Under the pieces are notes generated by a model. That model was not told the DNA's origin. It made no database searches and was given only the letters and a program-made list of their open reading frames with translations. This document shows positions 11,880-22,290 of a stretch of DNA of 64,000 bases, one piece after another. Position 1 is the first letter of the stretch. Every line of letters begins with the position of its first letter. Origin of the DNA: Spinacia oleracea (lineage: Eukaryota > Streptophyta > Magnoliopsida > Caryophyllales > Amaranthaceae); the NCBI RefSeq assembly GCF_020520425.1, contig NC_079492.1:107481157-107545156 (forward strand), written 5' to 3'. A program made the position numbers and the translations under genes.

Positions 11880-12110
11880 CTCATTTCTCGGGCAGGCTGA
11901 TCGGGAAAAAAACACTCAGTGCTGCAATCTCCAAAGTTTGAACCAAGAGGAGCAGTATCCAAAACGACTCGAGTGAGAAAACCCAGTTGTTTGTCTAGGA
12001 GATCAGGCGAATGGGGGCCTGTTTCAACACTCTGGTCACGCATCAGGGTTGTAGCAAGTTTCTTAATTCTTGAATGGAGGCACTGTGTGTGTGGGAGGCA
12101 TATAAAGTAG
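11880..12110 (-). other. Unidentified reading-frame fragment inside Helitron C
   Basis: On the minus strand about 75 codons are open, including KLATTLMRDQSVETGPHSPD and GFLTRVVLDTAPLGSNFGD. The composition looks protein-like and the surroundings are not coding. I do not recognise the family. It may be a captured host exon or chance. Confidence 0.25.
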
Positions 12111-12429
12111 AAGCACCATGTAAAACACAACGTCAGTCACTACTCAACTACATATATAAAGCTTCAACACAACTAACTCTAAAATTAACTAATTTGTGTT
12201 TATCAACACAGAACAATTTACCCTAAACTTAATTAATTCTGCATTTGGGCTCTCACTAAACTATTAAACTATTAAAAAAAAGTAGTCATATGGGGTCTTG
12301 TTAGTTTCATTTCAATATATATTTACAGAATATGATTTATTTATTTTTATAATTTTTACGCGTGTATGATCGAGAATTATTTAAGTTTATGTCCTATTTT
12401 TAAAGACCATAAAAAATGAAATGGGGCAA

Positions 12430-12533
12430 TCTATTAAAGACAGAGGGAGTATATAGGGATTAGGTGGGTAATTAGATGTAATTGATTTAATCCCTAATTA
12501 ACCTCCCTAATTCCTAATTACCCACCTAATTCC
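12430..12533. repeat. Stowaway terminal remnant next to a short foldback
   Basis: The segment ACAGAGGGAGTA near 12440-12451 is a solo Stowaway right end; no matching left end lies nearby. Directly after it, GGATTAGGTGGGTAATTAG (12457-12475) pairs with CTAATTACCCACCTAATTCC (12514-12533), a 19-bp near-perfect inverted repeat with a 38-bp loop. Confidence 0.5.
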
Positions 12534-12860
12534 CCATTAACCCACCCATTTCTTTTTCTTTTCTCTCTCCCCTTCCTCCTTTCATTAGGGATGATGACGT
12601 TATAAAAGGATATTTGGGATATTTATGAATTTTTCAAACTTGATGGGCGTTTGATGAATTATGGCAAAATTCAGGGTATTTCATGAAATTTTCGTTTTAT
12701 CTATGTACTCTTATTTGTTTTTATTGGTTTGATAAATAAGACACCGAATAAGCAATGATAAATTTATCAGTAACTAATTTTAATTTGGAGAATACATGTA
12801 AGCTCTAATTTGGTGATAATTTTCTAACAGATTTCATACAAATTTATGTATAGATTATAA

Positions 12861-12890
12861 AAATCGTGCATCGCACGGGTATTATACTAG
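12861..12890 (+). mobile_element. Helitron-like 3' terminus, plus orientation
   Basis: The sequence GTGC-ATC-GCAC hairpin, then GGGTATTATA and CTAG followed by T, is a standard plant Helitron 3' end. Its 5' TC start was not found, so only the terminus is called. The next ~90 bp (12891-12980) loosely resemble the complement of the Copia LTR at 43645 and may be an LTR scrap. Confidence 0.45.
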
Positions 12891-14183
12891 TAGTATCCTA
12901 ATTTATGTGGAGTTGTGTTATTAGAGTTGAGTTAGAGTAGAATATCTTGTATTATATATACGATGTTAATCAATTTCCTTAATTTATTTTTAATGTGGAG
13001 GGCTTTCTGGTTCCTGAACGAAAGCACCGGTTCCTACAAATTAATTCTTCCCACACAAAGTTTATCATTAAGCGAAAAGTTAACATCCAAACAATGAGAC
13101 AATCATATATGTTAATACAAATATAATACCTGATAAGTGAATGCGTAAGCTAATGCTCTTTCTCTTCGCATAGAAGCCTCCTGCTTGCTCTGTATACTCG
13201 CTTCATGTTGCTCTTTATATTAAGTGATATCATATACGACAATCAAATTTAGCCATTAGGGAAGCATAAATTTGTCAGTTACTTCAACTATCATCCCAAT
13301 AACGAATTATCGACAATCAAAAACTAAATTTAAAACTACTGAATCAGAAAAGGACAAAGTAATTCAAGATATACTCTATATATCCCGTGCTTTTCCACAT
13401 AGAAACTAAAAAAATCCATCCCATTTTTTTCTTGAATTAGATAAAGGGACTATAAAGTAGACAAGAGAATCAATACAATGCTTTGCCACAGTGCCACTGT
13501 TTCCTTCCACAACTTTCATTGAATATGCTAATCAAATCACGCCTATAATGCTAACTATTGATTTCCAATCACACTTATTATGGCAAGTCACAATTTGCTT
13601 TGATTAACGTTACACTATCAATGATATTAATGAGAATATAGTAGCATATGTTCTAACAAAATCCAATCACCCATCAAAACCTCCGTCACAACTCAAACTC
13701 CATAGCCTATAAAAACTAATTGACATGAATTTAAGGTATAAAAATAGACACTAACCTGACAAGCACTCGAAGGCAGTTGCGGTGGCAACACAACGATGAC
13801 ACGGATTGTTTGCCAGCAAGAAGATCGGTGACGGTGGTGATCGATTGATGAATGTTATTCTTTGATGGAGGCGGGTAGAGAGGAAATAGATGAGTTTTTT
13901 TTTTGACGGTTAGGTAAGGGAGGGGAATGTGGGTTGTGTTCTACAGTTAACTTCATAATAGATATTTTGTTATAATTTTGAATTTTGTAAATGTGGAGAA
14001 TATGATTGGAGGGAGTGAATGAGAAAGCATGGTTGAGGGTTTGGAGGCCTCATATAAGCCAATGGTTTTTTTTATATTATTATATAGGATATGATAAGAT
14101 ATAACAGTTGAAATATATAGGAATTTTATATTAGCTTAACAATTTGATAGAATTCCTGCATCGCACGGGCTAAAATAAAATAA

Positions 14184-14407
14184 TTGGGGGTTCCTTTGTT
14201 CTCTGTTACGGCGTCATGTTCTGCTTGCTCCAGGGTCTTTGCGGGAGATATCGTCGGTGATCATGTGGTGTCATGTGCAGACATTGTGGGTATTAAACAT
14301 TGGCATAATGTGGTTCGGGATACTCTTGTTGATGTTTGTTATTGGTCTGGGATTTCGACGCGGAAATAGGTTGATATTGGTATATCTGGAGGGAATGATA
14401 GAGCTCT
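14184..14407 (+). pseudogene. Repeat-encoded protein with restriction-endonuclease-like fold, left piece
   Basis: Seen: SACSRVFAGDIVGDHVVSC (Cys/His pattern), then GIKHWHNVVRDTLVDVCYWS and VDIGISGGNDRAL. The frame stops being coding at 14407, where a CACTA element begins, and resumes at 19172 with RPADVLLYSWDRGYDMCIDL. Removing the CACTA and one TCT copy gives a seamless RAL-RPAD junction. The pattern H..R..L, E, RPADV, D.C.DL, A...K..KY resembles PD-(D/E)XK nucleases such as those at the C-terminus of some non-LTR retrotransposon proteins (inference). The codon where a Glu is expected before VDIG is TAG. The true N-terminal part is absent. Confidence 0.55.
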
Positions 14408-14720
14408 CACTGCTACAAAACGCGTCATTTTTCGACGCTTTTTTGGCTATTTTTCGACGCCTAAAGGCGTCGAGAAAATTTTTCTCGACGCCCAAAGCAA
14501 GCGTCGAGAATTTGGCCGTAGAGAAATTCTCGACGCTTGGCAACGTCGATATTCTCGACGGTGTTTGTCGTCTACAGAATATTTTTGGCGCCAATCTGCG
14601 TCGAGAATCTCGACGGTGTTTGGTGTAGCTAATTATTTCTCGACGGTCATCTACGTAGTAATTTTTTTTGCGGGCTTACCAACAATTTTTTGCGCGAATC
14701 ATGTTTTGACACTATATAGC
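14408..14720. repeat. Left subterminal repeat region of CACTA-1
   Basis: At least nine copies of CGTCGAGAA or its complement TTCTCGACG lie in both orientations within about 300 bp. Known: CACTA ends carry short repeated binding sites for the TNPA-type protein. The right end (about 19030-19160) has the same motif, as in CTCGACGCTATA and CAGCGTCGAGG. Confidence 0.75.
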
Positions 14721-15069
14721 GTCGAGAATATAGTTTTATTTTATTTTTTTATCGTTCATTGTTGCCCGAAGCAAAATCAACCTGAAACTAATTCAAACCA
14801 AACAGATGTAATTAACTATATATAGCATGAACACCTTTAAAATGTAATAATACGTACTTAGCTCGCTCCAAATCATATCATCAAATTTAGTTTACACATT
14901 ATCCAAACTATTAAATTAGCTAGCTAGTATCTCCAAAACACAAATTTAATACCCAAAACACCATATCTACTATTATAATTCCAACTTATTATTCTAAAAT
15001 GTCATCTTCAAATTAAAACAAAGGCCACTCAATACAAGTTCAAGAATATCAGCTTCATAGTTGAAGGAG

Positions 15070-18000
15070 CTATGCATCACCACTTGATTCTTTTCTTCCA
15101 CCACCATTATCTCCAAATGCATCCTGGACCTTAAGAAAAAAAAATATACAAACGGTAAGTAACAGTTTCTACCACGGTGTAAAATAAATTAAGAGAAGTC
15201 CACGGTAAACAATAGCACGCAAAAATTCCCAATCAAAATTATTGAATTGGTTCACGAAAATAAATAATTTTCTAATTAATTGTAAGTATATGTTCTGATT
15301 TCGGCATATTTACTACGTAGTAGTTTAGTACACTATTTAGGCTCCTGGATAGAATTCCTAGAAGTCTGAACATCAGTAATACAATTTTGGCAGCTATAAA
15401 TTCAGTAACAAGTATATAAAATATCACATCAAGAAAATTATAGTTGATCCAAGTCGGACCAGCAACTTATAGTGGAAACGAAAATGTAGTCCCTCAGATG
15501 TTTCACAAGGGGCCATGCATTACCATCTGATACTCTATTACCCAGTTAAGAAGTAAGTTGGAAGCTCCCTATGCCTTTACTACTTATTGACATAAGAAAT
15601 GCAACCATTGGTAACATTAACAGGTCAACGCTTTAACTACCAGACTCCAAAATACAACAGAGCCACCCACTGCAGATTAGCAGATATTCAGATTAGGGTG
15701 TTTCTGTCCCTAATCTGAATATCTGCTAATTATGTACAAATTACAGGGGCTTGTCTAATCAGCAGTGTGTTCATGGTATTGAATTGATTGGCTCGACTGA
15801 TTTTACGGGCTTAGATGAATGTGAGAGGAAAAGGCAGTTGAAGCTTACATTCTGATAGTATATTGGATGTAGAATCTCATTTAGTAGAACCAGTATGGTC
15901 TAACTTTCTCAGGAGGAAGAATATTATACAACAAATTGATCCATTCTAAAAGAGGTAAACTGAGGAGATATTAGGGAATTAACAATTAAGGTGGACCGAA
16001 GTTTAATGTCAAATTGTGCACATTAGTAGTTAACTAGCCATCTTTAATTTGTTCTTTAGCATGTAGAACGTTTCATCAAAAACTCCCAGGCTAGCTGCTA
16101 ATACATCACCAGAAGAACACCAACCCCAATCTTCCAGCACCACAAATAACCAAATCAAAAGGGTGAGACAATTTCCAAAAGCTACTATAATAAAAGAATA
16201 CCTTGAATAGAAAAGCATGGAGTCTCCCTTGATTTGCACTATCCAGTATTCCAGTTCCAGAGCTAGTCATGTTCAACCAAGTTTCATATCAAAAGATTAA
16301 AGAGGTAAGCCTGCAGCTTCCGCTACTCATACTTCTGATGGTCTAGCAACTGTCATGTCTCTTTTTCCACTGCATATTCAGCCAGTGCACCACCGGTCAG
16401 TCAGTCAATGAAACACCAGTCACGTTGGTTTTTACCCCACTGTAAGCTTCTAAAAAAAACTATTCTGATTGAAGAATTATGGAATTGAGAAACAAGCAGC
16501 TTACATCATGGCTTAACAGGGTCAGAACCTTGTCACCAGCTTTGAACTTTGTTGCCGAAGATCCAACCTCGACTACCTCCCCTACAACATCAGTTCCTGT
16601 AAAAAAAACAAGAGTTGGCCTTCAGCTTGAAGAGTAATGCAAGAAATACATCTTGGCAAGAACAAGAATCATTTATTTCTTGAAAAACACAAGTAGTGTT
16701 ACGCCTTGTCAAACTTTTACGCTATACATAAGACATATTCAGCCAGTGCAACATTTACGCTATACGCCTAATCATGCAAATGACAATAAAATAGTAATTC
16801 AATACTCAACTGCCCTGAATCTAGTATTCCGTATGTAATAGTCTGAAATCTAAACTGGACACTCGTGTAAATGAGATTCTATAAGATTTTTTTAGATTAA
16901 ATCCAGCCTCAGCAAATTTGTACAGCGTCGAGAAACTACGGATATTGTAGTAGTGTTGATCAAGAAATATGAAATTAATCTAAATCCAGCAGATGCTCAA
17001 ACAGTCATCATCAACTTAGATAGTGTAATGAAAATAATTCTAGTACCAAACTCGTAAAATTGGGAACATGGAAATTAACAGGAAACAGGAAATGTAACTG
17101 GTAGGAATAGAGACATAGACTTAGAATAGACAAGCATGTTTTCTATCCTTCCAGGCACTAATAGATAAAATTTATTCAGTATACTCTGTCATTCATGATG
17201 TAACTGATGCTTGATATTTAGAACTGAAAATATTACTGAAGCTTTCATTGTGCCTAAAATGGCCAGCAAACCACATGTGACAACAACTTAGAATAGCAGT
17301 TTACAATTACTCAATATAATCATCAATCAAACATGATACAACGGAAGATATTAAATGCATCATGGCTGCATCCACAGTCAGATACAAGAGGGGGGAAAAA
17401 GACTTGTAACAATTGAATTTTTATTCTAAAATTATCAATTAAGAAATCCCTTAGCATCTAATAACAAAAAGTGAAACGAAACTATAAAATTGTTCAAGCG
17501 GCAAATACTGCGAAAATAAAGAAGGGGTTGGACTGTAAAAAACAATCAATTAAAAAACTCAAATGACGCATTTTGTAGTAGTGCTAGATAGTTGATGATA
17601 ATAAGGCCTAAAATTAGCTACTAAAATAAACACAAACAGGGCACCAACAGACACATTTCTGCAATGTCATCCTCATTCAATATGAAATCAGTGCCAATTT
17701 ACTAACCTAGCCATTACATTATAGATGAATTTGCAGCTCAATATCATAAAGTAGTTGAATTTCGAAGTTAAAGTTTACTAGTGATAAATAAAGACTGTGC
17801 AGACTAAAATTTTTGTGCTCCTACACATTGATTTTGTTTGTTTCTCTTCTCACAATGAAATGTATGAATACAACGGAGAAAATTCAACAACCTAGAGTTA
17901 CTAACCCCTGACCCTGCTTGGCAACAGTAAAAACAATAAACTACAATGTTTTCATTGTCTGTGACTTCAATTGAATGAATCTCCCGACTATCAAAGTTGC

Positions 18001-18665
18001 CCGATTCTATAGTCCAGAAACATCAGAACCCTTTAGTTCAATCATTACGATCCAACATAATGTATTAAAAACCAAAAACCGACTCATACGCTTACACATC
18101 AATAGAGCAAGACATAAGAAGATTCACATTGCCCCCAAACACCCACCATTTTATGCAACAATTGCAATTCCAGGATCATTTAATTAATTTAAGTGCAAAG
18201 TAAAATTCATAAGAAAAAAATGAGCATTATCAATAGCTATTAGCTGAAAAAATGGCAAAAAAATTAAATATTAAAAACCCAACAAACCTTGATCCTGTAC
18301 TTGGTCTTTTGGAGCATCTGTGATATCAGGTGTGACTTCATAATAGAATCTGCGGATCGTTCAGGGTCCCTCATCATCATGAATCAAACCAAAATAATAG
18401 AAACAAAATCAATAACCCTAATTCCCGAAATACTCGACAAGTTGAAGAGAGAAAACCAATTTTTTTGAAACAGAACAAAAAAAGAAGAAACTCATAAACA
18501 CAACACCAGATCTATAATTCACCAGGAACAAAACAAAGGGACTCAAATTCATCTTAAAGGGTCCCGATCCGTAGAAAAATTGAAGGAAAAAAAAATCTAA
18601 CATTGAAGTAAAATAAATAAATACAATTACCTGGAGTGAATAAGGTCAACACAAAGAAATCTCAT
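15070..18665 (-). CDS. Predicted four-exon chimeric gene carried inside CACTA-1
   Basis: Exons on the minus strand: 18665-18631, 18349-18288, 16596-16505 and 15129-15070. Every junction is GT...AG and the phases match (ends 2, 1, 0), giving 82 residues. The parts are MRFLCVDLIHSR; FYYEVTPDITDAPKDQ...; a quinone-oxidoreductase exon GTDVVGEVVEVGS...; and VQDAFGDNGGGRKESSGDA then TAG. The first and last parts are not recognised. The start lies about 500 bp inside the right end, so transcription may begin near the subterminal repeats. CACTA and Pack-type elements are known to pick up host exons. What is unusual is an open, phase-consistent model after capture. No transcript evidence is available, and other exons could exist in the large introns. 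Confidence 0.45.
15676..15730. repeat. Perfect 23-bp hairpin
   Basis: ATTAGCAGATATTCAGATTA + GGG pairs exactly with CCC + TAATCTGAATATCTGCTAAT around a 9-base loop (TGTTTCTGT). It lies inside the last intron of the chimeric gene. No target duplication was identified. Confidence 0.8.
16505..16596 (-). pseudogene. Captured exon of chloroplast-envelope quinone oxidoreductase-like gene
   Basis: The exon reads GTDVVGEVVEVGSSATKFKA followed by GDKVLTLLSHD, matching the N-terminal catalytic-fold segment of medium-chain dehydrogenase/reductase quinone oxidoreductases (ceQORH type: GTDIAGEVVEVGSG, FKAGDKV). It keeps both splice sites (TTTACAG before, GTAAGC after). Only this exon of the donor gene was recognised, so no enzyme can result. 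Confidence 0.75.
16925..17583. repeat. Two internal CACTA-type terminal sequences without partners
   Basis: At 16925-16955 the run GCGTCGAGAAACTACGG leads to TTGTAGTAGTG, and at 17564-17583 the sequence is TGACGCATTTTGTAGTAGTG. Both look like right-hand CACTA ends. The second matches the complement of the element's own left end except for two bases. No left-type ends are seen between 14420 and 17583. Confidence 0.55.
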
Positions 18666-19171
18666 TTTGGATTTAGATTTAAAAAATAGTAGATTTCTGC
18701 AGTATTATTGACGACGGAGCGACGGTTTGAGTAGCAGTTCTTCCATGAGCTCCTCTTTTGTGCTTCTTTTTCAATGGCGGCGAATTAGCAAGCGGGGAAG
18801 ATGAAGCAGCATAGTATTAGGAGAGAGAAACCAATTTGGATTCGCCCATTGATGGATTTGAGACGAGAATTTATTGATTCTTTGCAATTTGCAATTTCTA
18901 TGAGGAGAGGGAGGAGAGAGAAGATGAATGGGCGAGCGGCTAGCTAGGGTTGATTAGTATTGGAGTTTATATTTTTACGGGGGTTATTTCTTTGAACTGG
19001 CGGTTAGTAACCCACGTGACTAGCACAGACGAAATCTCGACGCTATATTTTGTCGACAAATGCGTAAGACGCAGACCAGCGTCGAGGAAACACGGATTCT
19101 AAATTTCCTCCCAGCGGTCTTCGACAGCGTCGAGGCAACTTCGTCGAGATTTACCGTGTTTTGTAGTAGTG

Positions 19172-19555
19172 TCTCCGACCTGCAGACGTGTTGCTCTACT
19201 CTTGGGATCGGGGCTATGATATGTGTATTGACTTGAGGGGATCATCTCCTTTGACACAATCTTGGTTGTCTGGCTTTGTCCTGGGTCGGGCTGTGACTGA
19301 TGCAGCTATTCAGAAGCGGGTCAAGTACAAAGCACGTTCCCGGGCATTTGGTTATGGCTTTCTTCCGTTCTCTTTCTCTTCTTTGGGGAAGCTGGATAAG
19401 GATGTTGTTGCGTTGCTGAAGCGGGTTCAGAAGTTCTCTAGGACTAAGGAGATTGGGGCTCGTGTTGCTGCTCACATTTTCACCAAAATAGGCTTTGCTA
19501 TAGCCAGATGAGTGGGGGCGCATATTGTATCTCCACTTTCCACTAATTATTTGTA
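19172..19555 (+). pseudogene. Restriction-endonuclease-like protein, right piece
   Basis: Continuation after the CACTA insertion: RPADVLLYSWDRGYDMCIDL, then GRAVTDAAIQKRVKYKARSR, YGFLPFSFSSLGKLDKDVV and ARVAAHIFTKIGFAIAR. A TGA follows where a Gly is expected. The normal tail (VGAHIVSPLSTNYL then TAA) ends near 19555. The Asp in RPADV, the Asp in MCIDL and the Lys in KRVKYK are the candidate nuclease residues. It is the C-terminal part only, decayed, most likely from a non-LTR retrotransposon or a related repeat. Confidence 0.55.
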
Positions 19556-20093
19556 AAATGTTTGACTTTAATAGCATTTGATTCATAATATAACAATAAT
19601 AATTTAAAAAAATAGACAACAAAAGATGTCAGTATCACTTTTGCTTCATTGTGGCAAATGGCAATGCCGCCTGCAATCAAATACTCCTTATCTCGTTACA
19701 GCAAGGTTATCTGATTTCACACCTCCTTCTATAATACTTGCATCTGAAGTTAACAACCCAAAGGAATTAATTTTCATTAACTCGAAATCAGAATTTAAAA
19801 GAAACGAAATTAACCCTTTTCAAACATTAAACAGTACTCTGTATATATGGCTTTCAATTCTGAATAAGGGAGTTATCGGCGAAGCTCAATAGTAGCAGAA
19901 GTACAATAAAGTTGCAATGGAATTGTTAAAGAAGTCAAAAAAGAGTGCTAGGGAAAAATGGCAATAGTGATTGGAATTCGGACAGAAGAAAACGATAGTG
20001 AAACACCCATAATTGTCATTTGTCAGATGAACGCTCCAAGCCTCCAAGGATCAATTGAAAAGGAGGAGGAGGAAGATCGAAGTTGATGATTTT
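19556..20093. other. Spacer between the split reading frame and the MULE
   Basis: Simple AT-rich sequence with short open frames that show no known motif. Nothing further can be supported. Confidence 0.5.
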
Positions 20094-20320
20094 TAAAATA
20101 AAAAAAACCACCGTGCACAACAACTGCGTTGGCGGCACGGCTGTCGCGTACAACCATTGCACCGGCACACGGTAGCCACGAGATCTTGTCCGCCGCGGCC
20201 GTATTGCTGGCGCACTGGTTCTGCACGGCAACTATGTCATCGGCACAATTGTTACAATTCCGCTTGCATGGACCCGGTCCACCATTAAGGTTACCATGGA
20301 CCAGGGTAATTAGGTAATTT
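20094..20320 (+). repeat. Left terminal region of the ULP-MULE
   Basis: Starts with an A-rich run and ACCACCGTGCACAACAACTG, then a GC-rich stretch absent from the right end, and then CCATGGACCAGGGTAAT, shared with the right end. This long GC-rich part is unlike the AT-rich body. The promoter for the transposase presumably lies here (inference). Confidence 0.6.
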
Positions 20321-20744
20321 GCAGCGCTGAACCGTTTGAAATCACGTGTTCCAAAATAACAGAATGCGCGAAACCCTAAAATTGAAATCTCTCTCCTCCA
20401 GCAGCAGCTTCTCTCTCTTACAACAGCTTCTCTCTCCTCCAACAGCTTCTCTCTCTTCGAGCTTCAACAATGGAGGACGATTTAATCGATTTGAATATCG
20501 ATTTAAATCGCGCAATAGAAGAAAAATTGTATAATTATGACGGTAATATTCGAATCCTAATAACTAACTACGAAGAAAATTATAGTAACTTTCATACTCA
20601 TTGAGTAATTATTATTATTTTAGAAAACTTTGAGAATCATAGAGAAGTATATGATGTTGAAGATGAAGATGAAGGCACATCTCAGCAAGTTATGGTTGCA
20701 AATCAATGTATTGAAGAAGGTATGATATAGTATCTTTTAATATA

Positions 20745-22290
20745 TATATATATAGTAACTGTTATATTGATATAGTTAACATATTATAATTGCAGTAGTG
20801 TAACTAACATAGAAAGAGGAATTATATTTAATGCAGAGTAACTATAACATACAAAGAGAAACTATGTTTAATGTAGAGTAACTATCTCATATAGACAGGA
20901 CTTATAGTAACTGTAGAGTAACTATAAACTATGGAGACTAACTATATAAAATGAAGAGTAACTATCACATATAAAGAAGAACTATATACTGTAGAGTAAC
21001 TATCACATATAAACAAGAGTTATATTAAGTGTGAGTAACTATAATATATAAACAGTAACTATATAAAATAAAGAGTAACTATCACATATAATGATAACTA
21101 TATTTAAAATAAAGTAACTATAATTTATGAATGGTAACTATATTAATTATAGAGTAATTTCACATAATGAAATAATATAAATAAGAAATAACTACATTTA
21201 ATTTATAGTAACTATAACATATAAAGAATAACTGTATTAACTGTAGAGTAACTATAACAATCAATAGATCCTAAGTAAGTATGTTAAATATAGAGTAACT
21301 ATTACATATAAAGAGTAACTATATGAACTGTAGAGTAACTATAACAATCAATAGATCTTAAGTAACAATGTTAAATATAGAGTAACTATAACATATAAAA
21401 AGTAACTATATAAAATGCAGAGTAACTATCACATATAAAGAAGAACTATATACTGTAGAGTAACTATAACTTATAAAAAGGAGTTATAGTAACTATAATA
21501 TATAAACATTAACTGTATAAAATGAAGAGTAACTATCCCATATAATGATAACTATATTTATAATAAAGTAACTATAATTTATGAAAGGTAACTATATTAA
21601 TTATAGAGTAACTTCACATAATGAAATAATATAAATAAGAAATAACTACATTTAATTTATAGTAACTATAACATATAAAGAATAACTGTATTAACTGTAG
21701 AGTAACTATAACAATCAATAGATCCTAAGTAAGTATGTTAAATATAGAGTAACTATTACATGTAAAGAGTAACTATATGAACTGTAGAGTAACTATAACA
21801 ATCAATAGATCTTAAGTAACAATGTTAAATATAGAGTAACTATAACATATAAAAAGTAACTATATAAAATGAAGAGTAACTATCACATATAAAGAAGAAC
21901 TATATACTGTAGAGTAACTATAACATATAAAAAGGAGTTATATTAACTATGAGTAACTATAATATATAAACAGTAACTGTATAAAATGAAGAGTAACTAT
22001 CCCATATAATGATAACTATATTTATAATAAAGTAACTATAATTTATGAAAGGTAACTATATTAATTATAGAGTAACTTCACATAACGAAATAATCTATAT
22101 AAGCAATAAACTACATTTAACTTATAGTAACTATAACATATAAAGAATAACTATATTAACTGTAGAGTAACTATAACAATCAATAGATCCTAAGTAACTA
22201 TGTTAATTATATAGTAACTATAAAATATAACGAGTAACTATATAAATATTAAGAGTAACTATCACATTTAATGATAACTATATTTGTATT
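20745..22290. repeat. AGTAACT repeat array, transposase intron 2
   Basis: Degenerate ~20-bp units of the form AGAGTAACTATAACATATAA fill almost the whole 1.58-kb intron. On top of this a block of about 455-465 bp is present three times: the marker ATGATAACTATATTTA starts at 21091, 21545 and 22009. The first two blocks are nearly identical. No exon sequence is included. Confidence 0.9.

Larger units (their letters stand above)
11184..14089 (-). mobile_element. Probable non-autonomous Helitron (call it C)
   Basis: Left end: CTAG at 11184-11187, followed by a GC-rich hairpin (GCACGCGATGTGTGCGTGC region). Read on the minus strand this is a Helitron 3' end, hairpin plus CTAG before a T. Right end: the minus strand reads A then TCCTATATAATAATATAAA, a typical TC 5' start after an A, ending at 14089. 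The contents are a SINE-like insert, a Stowaway MITE, a reading-frame fragment (11880-12110), a second Helitron-like terminus (12890) and otherwise non-coding AT-rich DNA. No Rep/helicase gene is present. The pairing of the two ends is an inference. Confidence 0.4.
14408..19171. mobile_element. Non-autonomous CACTA (En/Spm) transposon with captured sequence
   Basis: Seen: the left end is CACTGCTACAAAACGCGTCA and the right end, read inward, CACTACTACAAAACACGGTA. The flanking target duplication is TCT (14405-14407 and 19172-19174). Both ends are rich in the motif TCTCGACG / CGTCGAGA. There is no TNP2 or TNPA gene, so the 4764-bp element depends on a helper. It splits a nuclease-like reading frame and carries a minus-strand chimeric gene. 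Two more inward-type CACTA termini lie inside (16955 and 17583), suggesting a composite history. Confidence 0.9.

Noticed and set aside
11184-12890. A single element bounded by the two CTAG hairpin ends at 11184 and 12890
   Set aside because: The two ends are similar only in the general Helitron hairpin pattern and face opposite ways. Two separate Helitron ends are more likely.
18418-18603. Small hydrophobic open frame on the minus strand
   Set aside because: It lies inside the first intron of the chimeric CACTA gene and has no motif support.
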